Position numbers and translations under genes: made by a program | Notes under the pieces: generated by a model | What the model saw: the letters and a program-made list of their open reading frames with translations, nothing else | What the model was told of the DNA's origin: nothing | Databases searched by the model: none | Shown here: one piece after another, positions 38,561 through 51,014 of the stretch | Position numbering within the stretch: position 1 is the first letter of the stretch | Layout: every line of letters begins with the position of its first letter | Source of the DNA: Synanceia verrucosa | Taxonomy: Eukaryota; Chordata; Actinopteri; Perciformes; Synanceiidae | DNA length: 64,000 nt | Direction of reading: 5' to 3' | Assembly: GCA_029721515.1 (NCBI GenBank) | Contig: CM056565.1 | Coordinates: 13,315,242 to 13,379,241, forward strand

Positions 38561-40599
38561 TCAGAATCCTGTCCAAATGTAGAGTTGCCTCTGGAAAAGA
38601 TTGTAGTGTGCGTCTCATTTTTAGGTTTGTACTTGCTGGTAGATGGAGGTCACGAGCAGCTGTGGTTGTAGTGTTGTCACTGCTGATGAACTTGGCTTCA
38701 CATCCACCCAGTCACATCCTCTGTTGTATCAATATAATTCTCTATAAAACCTGACTGATTCTCCATCTCTCTTTATTTCTCCTCAAACTCTCGGTGAAGC
38801 AGTTTGCTTTTCCCGCAGGAGATGATCGGCTGTGATGCCTTCAGGTGGAAATCAGGCAGAAGAACTTGTCGTTAATGTTATTAATCTTAAATGATGATGC
38901 TTTTTTTATATTGCAGTGACGAAGTGGCAGCTGCAGTCAAAAGGTGTTTTTCCAAAAAATATCTAACTGGAACATTTTCCGGTCCATATTTTGTTTTTTT
39001 TATTAGAACCTATTTACTGTTTAATGTTCAAAAACACATTTTTTTCATGTTTTAGCACCTTAAAGCTCTAAGTCTGTTGTCCCCTTGAGTCACACCAGTC
39101 TGGTGACAGATTATATATAATTAATAACTGTTTACCGTGTTACTACATACTAGTATTTATAATCAAACTTTATTTGTATGACACTTTCCGTACATTACGC
39201 AGTTCGAAGTGCCTCACAGAGGCTAAAAACAACAATGGAAAAGTAAAAGAGAAATTAAAAACCCTTAGGCATGGCACCGAGACCTTAAGTGAGTGTCAAA
39301 CTGTAAGTATAAAATGCCACTGTTCAGCCAGACTGAAAATATTTTTCTAACAGAATATTTTCTGAGATTTACTCAATTTGTTTTGCCATCATCCACAATT
39401 AGTCTATTTGATTCATAATTACTATTCTGCGTTTCCTCTGTTGCATGCATACTGGCAGTATTTAGTGTTGTACACAGTTAAAATCTCCTTAGGATGAATA
39501 TGTGGTTTGGAGCTGAGAGTTTAAGTGTAAGGATAGACATAGTGCTTAAGTACTTTCAGTGCTTGTTGTCATACGTCTGGGTACCTGGAGCTTCCCAACC
39601 CATAAACTGTGAAGCAACATAACCCAGTCAGGTTTTTTATGAGCTGTCTAGTTCAGAAACTGATTCAACACCACATTCACATTTGCAAAGGTGCTCCATC
39701 TTTTTCTCACAAGCCAATCGTAGCAGACATATATCAAGATAGACAGGCTACAAAAAATAATGTGTAAATTTAACATAAAAGCATGTAAACACGTTCTAGT
39801 AGAAGCCCAGAATAAAAATTATAAACCTGAAAATGAACATTGTCTGTCCCCTTTAAATTCTACACAATCAGATGATCAATAATCTTTGATTACTGATTTG
39901 ATCGTTTACTTTAAACTGTTCATTTCAAAATGAATAGATGTGCCATACTATATTGAAACACACTCCATCCAACAAACTAACACCTCCTCAGTTATTTATG
40001 AAGGTGCTGTATGGACCAAGAGGCCTGAGTTTCCAAGCAACTGAGCTAAAAGCAGGAAGATAGGGAAGTGATGTGACCAGGGTGCAGAGCAGGTACACTG
40101 CCTGCTGTTTGCATTTCCTCTCCTCCTTCTGCAGGTCCTCCTGACTGAGAAATGCAGATGATGTTTTGTGCTCTTGACATGTGACATTTAAATGGAGTTA
40201 TGAGATTATAAAGCACCTGTGGATGTATGATAATGGTGCTGTTATTGACATCTTATCAAGGCTGTTGCACCTGGGTCACTGTCCTGGTCTGTGCTCTGGA
40301 TGGTTTTTATTCAATTCAGGTAGAAAAGCACATTTACTTAAACAGAATGAAGAATCATTTTTAAATGAGCATTCATCATTTCTCCTTTTAGTTACAGGTT
40401 AAAACATTGATTGGTCATTTGGGGCAATAACATCATGTTGTGCCTGGAGACCTTCGTGCGTCAGGTGCTTTGGCTAATAATTGATGGATTTGGGGAGGCG
40501 GTGGGTTCACAGCTGGCTAGCTGCACAGTCACTGACAGCATGGTTAAGTGACGATCAGAGTGCAGATTTGGGCACCAGAGAATAATAATAACAGGCACC
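38561..40599. other. intergenic region pds5b-kl; no gene seen
   Basis: About 2 kb, mostly A/T-rich. Apart from the repeat-like stretch at 39155-39290 I see no coding exon. The kl promoter should lie at its 3' end; no TATA box was convincing. Confidence 0.55.
39155..39290. repeat. possible interspersed repeat fragment between pds5b and kl
   Basis: Contains CAAACTTTATTTGTATGACA followed by a GAAGTGCCTCACAGAGG segment. This resembles the TTTATTTGTATAGCAC ... AAGTGCTTTACA pattern of an abundant fish repeat. Single copy in this window, recognised from memory only. Confidence 0.35.
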
Positions 40600-42799
40600 A
40601 TGCTGTTCACCTTTTTCGCATTTTTCGCCTTCGGCTCTGCGTGCGCAAAACCCAACGCTGGGTTAAAAACGTGGGGACGTTTCAATAAACTGCCCTATCC
40701 AGGAGACAAGGCTTTCCTCTATGATACCTTCCCCCAGGACTTCATATGGGCCGTGGGCACAGCTGCGTACCAGGTGGAGGGCGCGTTTGAGAAGGACGGC
40801 AAGGGGCTTTCCATTTGGGACACTTTTACGCGCGGTGGGAACCGGATGGCCACCGGGGACGTCGGCAGCGACAGTTATCACAACATCCACGCCGACATCC
40901 GAGCCATCAGGCAGCTTGGGGTCAGCCACTACCGGTTCTCCCTGTCCTGGTCCAGGATATTTACCAACGGCACCCGCGGGAGTTACAACGAGATGGGCAC
41001 CAACTACTACCGTGCGCTCATCAAGAGGCTGAAGGAGATCCGCGTGGAGCCGGTGGTCACTCTGTACCACTGGGACCTGCCCGACCACCTGCAGCAGAGC
41101 CTAGGCGGCTGGAGCAACCCGGAGCTTGTTGGCATTTTTAAGGACTACGCTGATTTCTGTTTCCAGACTTTTGGGGATGATGTGAAGTTCTGGATCACCA
41201 TCGATAACCCGTTTGTGGTGGCGCGGCACGGGTATGGCACCGGAGTGGTCGCACCTGGGATAAAGAACGACCCGGATCTGCCGTTCCGAGTGGGACACAA
41301 TCTCCTTAAGGTAATTTAAAAATGACAAGTGTCTCGAAACTTCAGTTGAGTAAAAACAGTGAATTGATGTGGGGGAAAAAAGACGCGTTTAATTAAAAAT
41401 AAAAAGTATCCACTTTATTGTGTCTATTTCACTTTGATAATTAATAATAATAAAAAAATGTTTTCTAACTTTTATCAATCTCTCCCTAAAGGAGCAGGGG
41501 ATGAATATCTGGAATAACAAATGATGTTTCTATTTTTTTTTTTTTATTATTCTGATCTCTAGTTTTATTTTGGTGAGCAGAAGTCTTTGATTAGTCTGTT
41601 TTTAGCTGTACTGATCTGATTAAAATAAAGTCTAGACTGATCACCCTTTCTTTCCTTCATTATTTTATACGTGCGCTGTCTGCCCATCATTTCTCCATCT
41701 GTCTCCTCCAGGCCCATGCAGCAGCATGGCATCTCTATGACCGCCACTACCGCCCCCGTCAGCAGGGCAAGCTGTCCATGGCGCTGGCCTCTCACTGGAT
41801 CAAACCCAGTCGCACTCGTCTGGAAAGCCTGAGGGAGTGTCAGTGCTCCCTGGACCACGTCCTGGGCTGGTTCGCCCGGCCTCTGTTCACAGACGGGGAC
41901 TACCCTCCCTGCATGAGGGCCAGGCTGGGCTCCCGGCTGCCCTCCTTCACCCCACAGGAGAGGGAGGAGGTGAGGGGGACGGCTGACTTCTTCGCCCTCT
42001 CTCATGGTGCGGCCCTGAGCTTCCAGCTCATCAATGACAGCCTAAAGTTTGGGCAGCAGGAGGATCTGGACCTGAGGATGCTGCTCTACTGGGTCAACGC
42101 AGAGTACGACAAGCCGCCCATCTTTGTGGTGCAGAGCGGCTGGTAGGTGTGGATGCTGAGTTGGTTTCTCTGTGATGTCCTTGTTGTGTCGTTGTGGAAC
42201 CTTCTTGTTTTGAACACTTCTCAACACAGGTACGTCCTCGGCAATACCAAGACAGAAGACCCAAAGCACATGTACTACCTCAAGAGGTTCATCGCAGAGG
42301 CACTGAAATGTGAGTGATGACACAGTGTGATGTCACACATCCACTGCCACCTGAGTCTGAGCTGTCCATCTGTGTGTTTGCCATGCAGCCATCGTCATCG
42401 ACGGGGTGAATGTGATTGGATACACAGCCTGGTCTCTGATAGATGGCTTCGAGTGGCACAGGGAATATGGGATACGACGGGGACTTTACTATGTTGACTT
42501 CAACACTCCTGACATGAAGAGAGAGCCCAAGACATCTGCCACCTTTTACAGGTGCACCATGCTGTCATGTGATGAGGATGCCATCACTGTGATTGGTGCA
42601 GCTACCTGTAGATTATGTCCAATAACAATAATTCTTTTACAGCTTTTTTTGAGCACTGAATGACACAAAGTGACAATTATTCATTGTTCTTAAAGAAACG
42701 TCATCCAGAGGAACGGTTTCCCAGAGCTCCCAGAAAACAGACCAGCACAAGGGATCTTCCCATGTGATTTTGCCTGGGGGGTTTCTGCCAACTCCATAC

Positions 42800-42866
<67 letters not shown>

Positions 42867-45504
42867 TGTGTGTGCGTGCGTGTGTGTGTGTCAAAGGGCA
42901 GAGGTGTGATAATGAATGAAATGCATCAGGAATACTTCCTCAATAATAGAGGAACTTAAGGAAACATTAACAATATATTAACCTTGGTTGAGAGATTCAG
43001 TACAAAATGTCATTAAAATTTAGAAGTTTTGTTGACTCTGCAAAAAAAAATTAAAAGACCCATTTTAAAGTACTATTGTTATTATTATTATTATTATTAC
43101 TACTATTATTATTATTTAGTGTTGTGAGAAAGGACACAGTTGCTGCTCCTCCTCGTCTAAGTTGCATCATATCCATCACATTATTTTTGAACTTGCAGTT
43201 TTCTTGGTGAAAGTCCAGCTCAGAATCAGCCACACTGATGAATCCTCTCATAATCATAAACCACATAACCTCACACCGTCAGCCAGCTGAGCTGAACAGC
43301 ACAGACCCAACTATGTTATAGATTTGCCCCATTTGGCTTTTATTTGCATTTGTGTGTACTGGGTAAACGCAGGGTGAGTGTTTACGTTGGTGTGTGTGTG
43401 TGTGTGTGTATGTGTATGTTCGTCCTACAGGTGGAGACCACCCCCAGCCAGTTTGCAGACCCCAGTGTTTACTTGTGGAACATCTCTAACAATGGAGAGC
43501 TGATGAGACTGGAGGGCTTCAGCGCTCTGCCTGTACGCCGCACCACTCACTGTGCTGACTACGCCACAATAAGACAGCAGGTAGGTCCTCCTGCCAGACA
43601 AACATGTCTTTTCAAAAGCTTGATACACTGAAAAAAAGAAGCAGCAGTTGATGTTCACATGTGGGAAGTCAAAGAGGGATCATGTCTGTTTTGCAGCTCT
43701 GTACTAACTCCAAAATGCAAAATAAATCAAATAAAACACTCAATAAACACTCAGTATTCCCTAATAGTCATATCTTTGTTTAAAGTTTTTTTTTTGTCTC
43801 GTTGGGGAGATGTTTGTAAAATAATAAAGGTCAGAGAACACATTTGTGATTGGACACACTCCCTGCTCTGAAATAATGTGTCAGTAATTGTTGTATTATC
43901 TGTCCTTTAGGTGTTGCACATGGTGTTGACATGTCACTGCAGGGTAAACACAGGTGTGATTCATAATATTAATTATGGCTCTGTTCTGTATAGGTGGGTC
44001 AGGACCCTGGTATTGTGTCTGTTGGCTCATCATTAATGGAACAGAGCCATAATTAATTTGATTCATCACATCAGCCTGCTTCGTCATGTCAAAGCACATG
44101 CTGTGATAACAGCCTATTAGGACTTAAAGAAACTTTACTGCAGCATACTTATATTGGGAAGTGAGAAACATACTTCTGTATGTGTGTTTTGTTTTTTCAC
44201 CTGGTTGTCTGAACGTTGTCATCCTCAGGTGGATGAAATCCGGCAGGTTGGGGTAAACCACTTCCACTTCTCCCTCAACTGGTCCGCCGTGGTGCCTTCA
44301 GGTGATGTGGCTCATCCCAACACCACCCTGCTGGGCTACTACCGCTGCTTCACCCGTCAGCTTCTGCAGGCCAACGTCACGCCCGTGGTCACCCTGTGGC
44401 ATCACACCCGCCAGCGCAGCAGCCTGCCGGCGCCGCTCGATACCGCCAACAAGTGGCTCAACAGGTCAGTGATGATTCTGTGGTTAAAGCATCTTTAAAC
44501 TGGAGCTGAGAGCTGAGAGATCTGCTCCAAAGACAGACATCCATCTCTATCAGGCGTGGTTTATTACAATCTGTCCGCTGATTTACACACTGATGTAAAA
44601 GTAAACATGTAATGATACCAGGAAGAGTGTGACCTTGTTGCCATGGTGTCCTCTTTCCTTTTCCAGAGATTCAGATGCTGCAGGGTGGCAGTCTCAGTCT
44701 GCAGCTGAAACAGCTGCTCAAAGCCTCACATGCAGATGGGACTGTTTTGTTTTTATTGTGATGAAGAAGTTCTTGATTGATCTAAATGCAATCTCATTTG
44801 ACTTTTTTCCTCAGGGAGACTCCAGAGGCGTTTGCGGACTATGCCAGACTTTGTTACAGAGAACTAGGGGCTCATGTGAAGATGTGGATCACCCTGAATG
44901 AGCCCAACGACGAGATGGTGAGCTACCAGGAAGGTCATCAGATGCTGCGAGCACACGCTCTGGCCTGGCACGCTTACGACCGCGAGTTCAGACACGCACA
45001 GGGAGGAAAGGTCAGCAGAGGACTTCATCTATTTGAAAACTTTTATCATAACACTATGTTGTCTTATGATCTGTTGGTATTTGTGTGTATGGTTTGCACT
45101 ACTGCTGTTTGCTCATGTAAATAAACACTTCCCTGTGCACCAGAGGGCTTGACAATGTGTTTTAAACAGCAGATATAGTGGTGTATAGTGTAGGTTGAAT
45201 CATTTGAAAACATCACAGATGATCACCTGTGCTCTCTCAGGTGTCTCTGGCGCTGCACATGGACTGGGTGGAGCCGGCGTTTTCCTTCAGCCGTGAAGAC
45301 GTGGAACCGGCTAAAAGGGTTTTGGACTTCCGCGTTGGCTGGTTTGCAGAGCCGATCTTTGGCAGCGGGGACTATCCTCTGGGGATGAGGAGCTGGCTGC
45401 GTCAGCTCAACTCACTTGAGTACAAATATTTCATTTATACTCCAGTACAGTCACTTTGTTAGCTATAGAGCCACTATGCAGAAATATCAATAGATCATCC
45501 TCCG

Positions 45505-45552
<48 letters not shown>

Positions 45553-47257
45553 TGTACTTGTGTGTATCTTCTGTTTCCACAGCCTTCCAGTGTTCAACGA
45601 GGAGGACAGACAGCTGGTTAAAGGGACGTATGACTTCTTTGCCATTAGTCACTTCAGCACCAAGTTGGTGACACATGCCAAGGAAGACTCGTAAGATCAA
45701 TATTTATTTTCATAGAGAAACACAAGACTGCATACAGACTGCAGTGATACATCCAGCATCTTAAAGTCATGTGACAGCGAGACACATCTCCACTCGTCTG
45801 CAGGTACACCTACACAGCGATGCTGGAGGTCCAGCACATGATTGACACCACATGGATCATGTCCCCGAGGCCTGTGGTGCCCTGGGGCCTGAGGAAAGCC
45901 CTTAACTGGGTGAGAAGGCACTCATCTGGGCTAGTCTCATGAAGAGGTGTATGCTGGGTTTTGATAGAAGAGCTTTAACGGAGAACATAAAGTGATAAGT
46001 TCCTCTGCTGTGTCAGGTGAGGGAGCACTACTGTGACGTACCGGTCTACGTGATGGCTAACGGCGTCCAGGAAGACCCAGCCCGCTTCAAAGACAGCCTC
46101 AGAGTCTACTATCTGTACAACTACATCAATGAGGCGCTGAAAGGTGAGACTACACGCACACATCTTACTGATTTTATACACTCTATATCTGTGTGATCAA
46201 TCCTTTAGAGGTGACTGAAGTTTCCCCGGGTACTGGCCTCTTTAGAGCTTAATTATTAGACAGGTACTCAGGTCACTGACCCCTGAATAGTCAGCTGACT
46301 CAGAACACACACACACACACACACAAATATCAACAGAGATACACACTCTGACTCTCACCATCCAGTCACCTGTCCTTGTGAAGTTTATTGGGTTAAACTC
46401 AGTAAAGACCTTGGCTGCAGCGTCATGCTATGATGTGCACATACTGCTTTGTCACTGTGTGTTTAGTGTGCTCTGTCACCACACGACACTGTTTATGAAC
46501 CATGAAATATGACAAATTTATGTCCATTTCTATTTGAAGCTTTTTAAATCAAAATAATTATGAGGCATTTTCCACATATAGAAATGTATGAAAATCATGA
46601 AAAAATGGCAGAAATTAGGTTTACAATAAAGAAATACACATTACATTATTGGAGTGCTTGTAACAATTAGAGTTACTTTCTAAACTGCAAAAAATACTAT
46701 ATATTTTTAATCTACGATCAGAGATATCATTCATGTATTCTTTGGTGACACTTTATTTCACCCTCCCATATTTAATGTTTATAAGCAGTACAGAAACATT
46801 ATGCCAAAGAATTACTACATGTTTATATGCTGGAGATCGATGTTAAATGGGGGGGTTATAAGTAATGATTTTTATCCTCAGAGAAGGAACTGACCTGCTC
46901 CCTTGTCATCCTCCCTCCTCAGCGTACACCCTGGACGGGGTCAACCTGAAGGGTTACTTCGCTTACGCCCTGAGCGACCAAAGAGACCCGGGGTTCGGCA
47001 TGTACGGTCACGTTCACGAAGAGGTCATCGTCAAGGCCTCTCTCTCCAACTATCGTAACGTCATCGAGCATAACGGCTTTCCCATCCATGGAGCGGCGCC
47101 CCAACAGTGTCCCAGCATGCCTCAGCCCTGCCTGGGCTGTCATGTGCTGGTCAAAAGGCCTGTGGTGGGCTTCCTGACTCTGGTAGGTTCAGGGGTGCTG
47201 ATCACTCTGGGCCTCATTATCTACTACACAGCTAAGAGACACAAGGAGTGTTACTGA
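40600..47257 (+). CDS. kl: kl (klotho), FGF23 co-receptor, complete, 13 coding exons, 975 aa
   Basis: Klotho is a single-pass membrane protein that partners FGF receptors to bind endocrine FGF23. Exons: 40600-41310, 41712-42142, 42230-42309, 42389-42551, 42696-42801, 43431-43580, 44229-44464, 44815-45010, 45241-45419, 45583-45690, 45804-45909, 46017-46143, 46923-47257 (2928 nt in frame). The start ATG has good context (GGCACCATG) and opens a hydrophobic signal peptide (residues ~1-16). KL1 and KL2 are glycosidase-family-1 folds: KL1 begins near FIWAVGTAAYQVEG (about 48-61) and KL2 near FPCDFAWGV (~480). In KL1 the acid/base motif is DNP (N203) and the nucleophile motif is QSG (Q378). In KL2 the acid/base NEP is kept (E655) and the nucleophile is replaced (ANG, A836). 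The 150-bp exon 6 covers the region that forms the FGFR-binding arm in human KL2. A membrane segment (about 944-966) and a 9-residue cytoplasmic tail end the protein. KLB is excluded by synteny. Confidence 0.95.
42802..42892. repeat. (GT)n microsatellite starting at the kl exon 5 donor
   Basis: About 90 bp of nearly pure GT, with a few GTTT and GCGT interruptions near the end. The first GT is the splice donor of kl exon 5. Confidence 0.95.
43078..43117. repeat. (ATT)n microsatellite in kl intron 5
   Basis: Imperfect ATT trinucleotide run with two ACT interruptions. Confidence 0.9.
43388..43410. repeat. (TG)n run near the kl exon 6 acceptor
   Basis: A TG run ending ~20 bp before the CAG acceptor at 43428-43430, in the same intron as the (GT)n at 42802. 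Confidence 0.9.
43968..44057. repeat. perfect 19-bp inverted repeat (hairpin) in kl intron 6
   Basis: Arms 43968-43986 (ATTAATTATGGCTCTGTTC) and 44039-44057 are exact reverse complements separated by 52 nt. Outside them the flanks remain imperfectly complementary for ~15 bp (GTGTGATTCAT versus GATTCATCACATC). Confidence 0.85.
45505..45552. repeat. (GATA)n microsatellite in kl intron 9
   Basis: Twelve near-perfect GATA units, ending about 30 bp before the exon 10 acceptor at 45582. Confidence 0.95.
46302..46325. repeat. (CA)n microsatellite in kl intron 12
   Basis: Short CA run of about 11 units. Confidence 0.9.
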
Positions 47258-48200
47258 GGATTTTTTTTTTTTATAAATGACTCAGTACCTTACCATACTT
47301 TATAGTACTTCTTTTTTTTCAACCCTTGTGTTGTCTTTGGTCACTCTGTTTAACAGCAGAGAAAAGTCCCTAAATGACAAATCTTTTCTGTATGTTGTCA
47401 TTGAATTCCTCATTACACAGTATATGACAATATATCACTGTTGTTTCCCTTCAATAACATTTTGTTAAATACTGCACTATAATATTTAGCAGTAATAATA
47501 TTTTTTTCTTTCAATTAGTAAAAAATGACTGGCATCCAGTGATTAAATGCAGTGTTTCTGCACTTTAAAGCTTATTCAGTAGATTTCACCACAGTGGATG
47601 TGGGTCATTTTTTACCCTTAAGACAAGCATACAGAGTTAAGACTGCACAGGGTTAAGTGCTCCAATCATCATCACAACTGTAATTAATAATGTGATGTAC
47701 AGTAGAGTTGGTGTTCATTTTAAAAGCTACACATTATGAGTTCCAGATGTTAGATAAATCACAGATTTTGGGCTTATTTGTGAGTTAATGCTGTTCGGGA
47801 AAGTCAAGGGTCACCCAGCAGGGCTTTTTTTTTCATCTTTTGAGACCTTTTGCACTCCACCAGATAATTTCCCCATTGAATCCAAAAGGAGAAAACCTCT
47901 GGATAATATCTTTTTTAAAGATGAAAAGTTTGTGCTGGCCTTTATTGGCTGACACGTTTTAATATTGTATGTTGTTTGTGCATAAGTTTTGTGTATAAGT
48001 ATTTGATCTTAGTGTTCAACTTCAGCTTAAATAAGGCAAGGACACAAAAACACTGACACGTTTTTTCAGATCCTTTTAACACCCCTTGTTCAAGTCAGGC
48101 TATTCAATTTTGTTGTTAACTTGTCTGCCACGTAACATAAGTCAGGATTCTGTGATGTGTTTGTCCATAGCAATAAAATTCAGAGATTTTTTTAAACAAA
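47258..48200 (+). other. kl: kl 3' UTR (approximate)
   Basis: A/T-rich sequence after the kl stop with AATAAA at 48172-48177. No coding exon is seen up to the convergent rfc3 3' end. Confidence 0.45.
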
Positions 48201-48319
48201 GTAATTTATTGTTATGTTCTGGTGCAGACTTTTGGGAAAACATATCATTCTTACATTATCTTTTTAACACACATAATTGCCTGCTACTGCTTCTATAAAA
48301 CAGCTTATTTTACACCTTT

Positions 48320-48522
48320 AGACAGTTCAGTGTTTATTAACTGTGTACAGTGCTGATGTTTTGGACATAAAACTATCAGTGTGAGTTATGTTGCTGTCAC
48401 CACTTTGCTTAAAGGAAGTCTACTCAAAGTCTTGTTGGGGCACAAAAGCAAGAGCTCAGGAAGTCAACAGGGGCTGCTAAACTCCTGTCATCAAACGTAT
48501 CCACAGTGAAGTCCAGTCAGAG
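48320..48522 (-). other. rfc3: rfc3 3' UTR with poly(A) signal
   Basis: On the minus strand an AATAAA (plus TTTATT 48333-48338) lies ~185 nt after the rfc3 stop. kl and rfc3 are therefore tail-to-tail with only a few hundred bases between their ends. Confidence 0.55.
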
Positions 48523-51014
48523 TCAAAACATCATGGCGTCCAGACCGTCCTCCATGAACTTCTTGTAGACAGCCATGAACTTGGCGACGAAGGCCTCCAG
48601 GTGGTAGATGGCTTTGCTGCCCAGCTGCAGCCTGTGTTCGTAGAAAGCTGCCATGTGAGCCACCTCTGTCTTCAGCTGACCGTCGCAGTTGCTCAACAAC
48701 TCAGTCACCAGACCCTGTTGGAGGATTGGACAAGGAAAATGTAATACTGATGATCACTGCAAACCACTCCAACACGTGAACAGGCGATGTTGTAAACTGT
48801 ACCTTCATGATGACATCAGGAGGGATGCAGTGAGTCTGCAGCTCGTACAGCCTGGCTCGAACCTCCAACAACCTGGAACAGACACAGATTGTGATTCAGC
48901 ATTAAAATATGCCCACAAATATGATTAACTTTTGTCTGTCATTACAGAGTCAGCTACTGTAAACCTCCTCTCTGTCTCTCACTTTGCCTCTCCTACCTCT
49001 GAGGGCTCTGCTGGCTGACGATGGCATTAGCAGTTTCTCTGAGGTAGACCTCCCAGTCCGTCTCTGGGACATCTTGGTCAGCTGAGAATGGATACCTGGT
49101 AAAGATTAGTACAGGTTAAATAAACAGATTCATTTATATTCCAAGCTAAACCACAGATGATGCTGTGGAGGAATGATAATACACTTTGTGACCACTTACT
49201 GCTGCACTCTGCAGGCCTCACACATCAAAAGGGCTTTGCGGAGGTTGCGACCAGACTTCTCAGTGATTTGCTTGGCCAGCTCAGGCGGGAGGAGCAGACC
49301 CTCCTTTTTGCAGACTGATGTCAAGACATTACAAACCTGGCAAACAGGAAAAAGATGAAATGTTGTCTTGAACTTTTGCTTTCAGATGATAACCAATTAT
49401 AGTCTAAAACCACGTTGTCACATCATACCTCTTCTGCGCTCGGCAGAGGGACTCTGACAGCCAGACAACGGCTCTGAATTGGCCCGATGACTTTGGAGGT
49501 GGAGGTAGAGCAGAGGATGAGGCGGCAGGTGGACATGTACTTTTCCATTGTCCGACGCAAAGCATGCTGAGCGTCCTTCGTGAGTCTGTCCACCTCTGTT
49601 AGCAGCACCACTGAGAACAAAAGTGTGCCAAGAATTACTACAACAGTGACGGCCAGATCTCATCAGGAAACACTAGTTAAGAGACACAGATTGATAAATA
49701 AATACAGACACTTTATCAATCCTGAGAGTAATTCAAGATATGTCAATATGTGTCTTTCCTACCTTTGAACTCTCTCTGGGTGCTTGATTGGATCTGCTGA
49801 GACTGAGCCACAGTTTTAATCAGCTCTTGAATCACCACACGGTCCTGGTTCCCAGCATCACTGCATGAAACAGAACAGAAATACCCACAGAAATGAATCA
49901 CATCTTTTATCTATTAAATCACTTGTCTTGCATTACATCATGGGCAGAGCAGAGAGCCACACTGAGAGACACTGCAGTGATTGCCAATTACAAACATACA
50001 CATTTCTGTACAGTTTTTGTCTCCACTTATCTGCCATATTGCATGTCATGTTTTTTTCTAAGTCACTTACAATATCTTTTGTTTCTTATCTGTGTGCTGC
50101 ATTTATATGTTTATATAAATGCCATGCACCGTTTGTGCAAACTTACTTGGAGTGCAGTATTGAGTGAATATATTTAAGGACTTATTAAGTCACCTTGGGT
50201 TGACTTCCAAGTGGTAGTTGCTGGCTATTGTGTTGATCTCTATTTTTTTCTTTGAGGGAGCCTGGAGACAAATAAACACAAAACAGAGATTCAAGTGAGC
50301 CTTCATCCAATCTGTGATGTCCTGCAGACTGAGAGGAGGAGAGAAGTCTGGACACAGTGCATGTTAGTGAGGCACTTATGGCATTATTCGCCTCTCACCA
50401 CGATGGTCTGGTGCTCTATGCGGAGCTTCTCCACTCCAGCTCCATACAGCTCCCTCAGCAGACACATGATGCGCGTCTTCTTCCCTGCGCCTGACGGACC
50501 GTACACCAACAAGTGAGGGAAGTCTCCACATTGAACCTGAAACAAACAGTCATGTTTTATAGAAACACCTTGGCTTAGACTTCAGTCTACTGTCACATTA
50601 ACACATCTTGCCTAAGAGCCACTTATGAGGTGTGCAGGTAATTAAAGCTAGCGGACGGTAGTGTCATTATTTCTTTTTGGAGATAAGAAATATTAGCTAC
50701 AGTAAATGTAAAAATAAGGTTACTGTATGCTAGTTTAACTCAGGTTGCTCTGTGAATTAAATGTACAATTCAGTGTCTGCAGCATCCAAATGAAATGATT
50801 TATCTGGGGTGGAGTAAATTAAGAGAGTTTATGAGCACGTACGCAGCAGCTCTGGAGTATGATGCTAATGCTAACCCTTGTCTGAAAACAGCTAACCTAA
50901 CGTTAGCACGCATGCCGTTTCTCTCACCAGGTTTTTCAGCTGAGTCGCTTGCTCTTTGTGATAGTCGAGTTTGCCGAGGGAAGTCGGTCGATATTTGTCC
51001 ACCCACAAGCTCAT
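48523..51014 (-). CDS. rfc3: rfc3, replication factor C subunit 3, complete, 9 exons, 356 aa
   Basis: RFC3 is one of the small AAA+ subunits of the clamp loader that places PCNA on primed DNA and also serves alternative loaders. Minus-strand exons: 51014-50928, 50536-50399, 50261-50194, 49860-49763, 49610-49429, 49336-49200, 49095-48997, 48872-48803, 48714-48523, totalling 1071 nt (356 aa plus stop), the same length as human RFC3. It starts MSLWVDKYRPTSLGKLDYHK. The P-loop GPSGAGKKT is at residues 42-50. The degenerate Walker B is LLTEVD (133-138), as is normal for this subunit. The SRC motif that supplies an arginine finger in trans is at 177-179. It ends KKFMEDGLDAMMF. All residues expected for function look intact. 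Divergent from the stard13 gene. Confidence 0.96.

Noticed and set aside
41565..42005. 146-codon antisense frame over kl exon 2
   Set aside because: Shadow of the GC-rich coding exon on the other strand.
44666..44760. Possible extra kl exon after a CAG at ~44666
   Set aside because: Adding it breaks the frame between NKWLNR and ETPEAFADYARL, which are contiguous in the klotho family.
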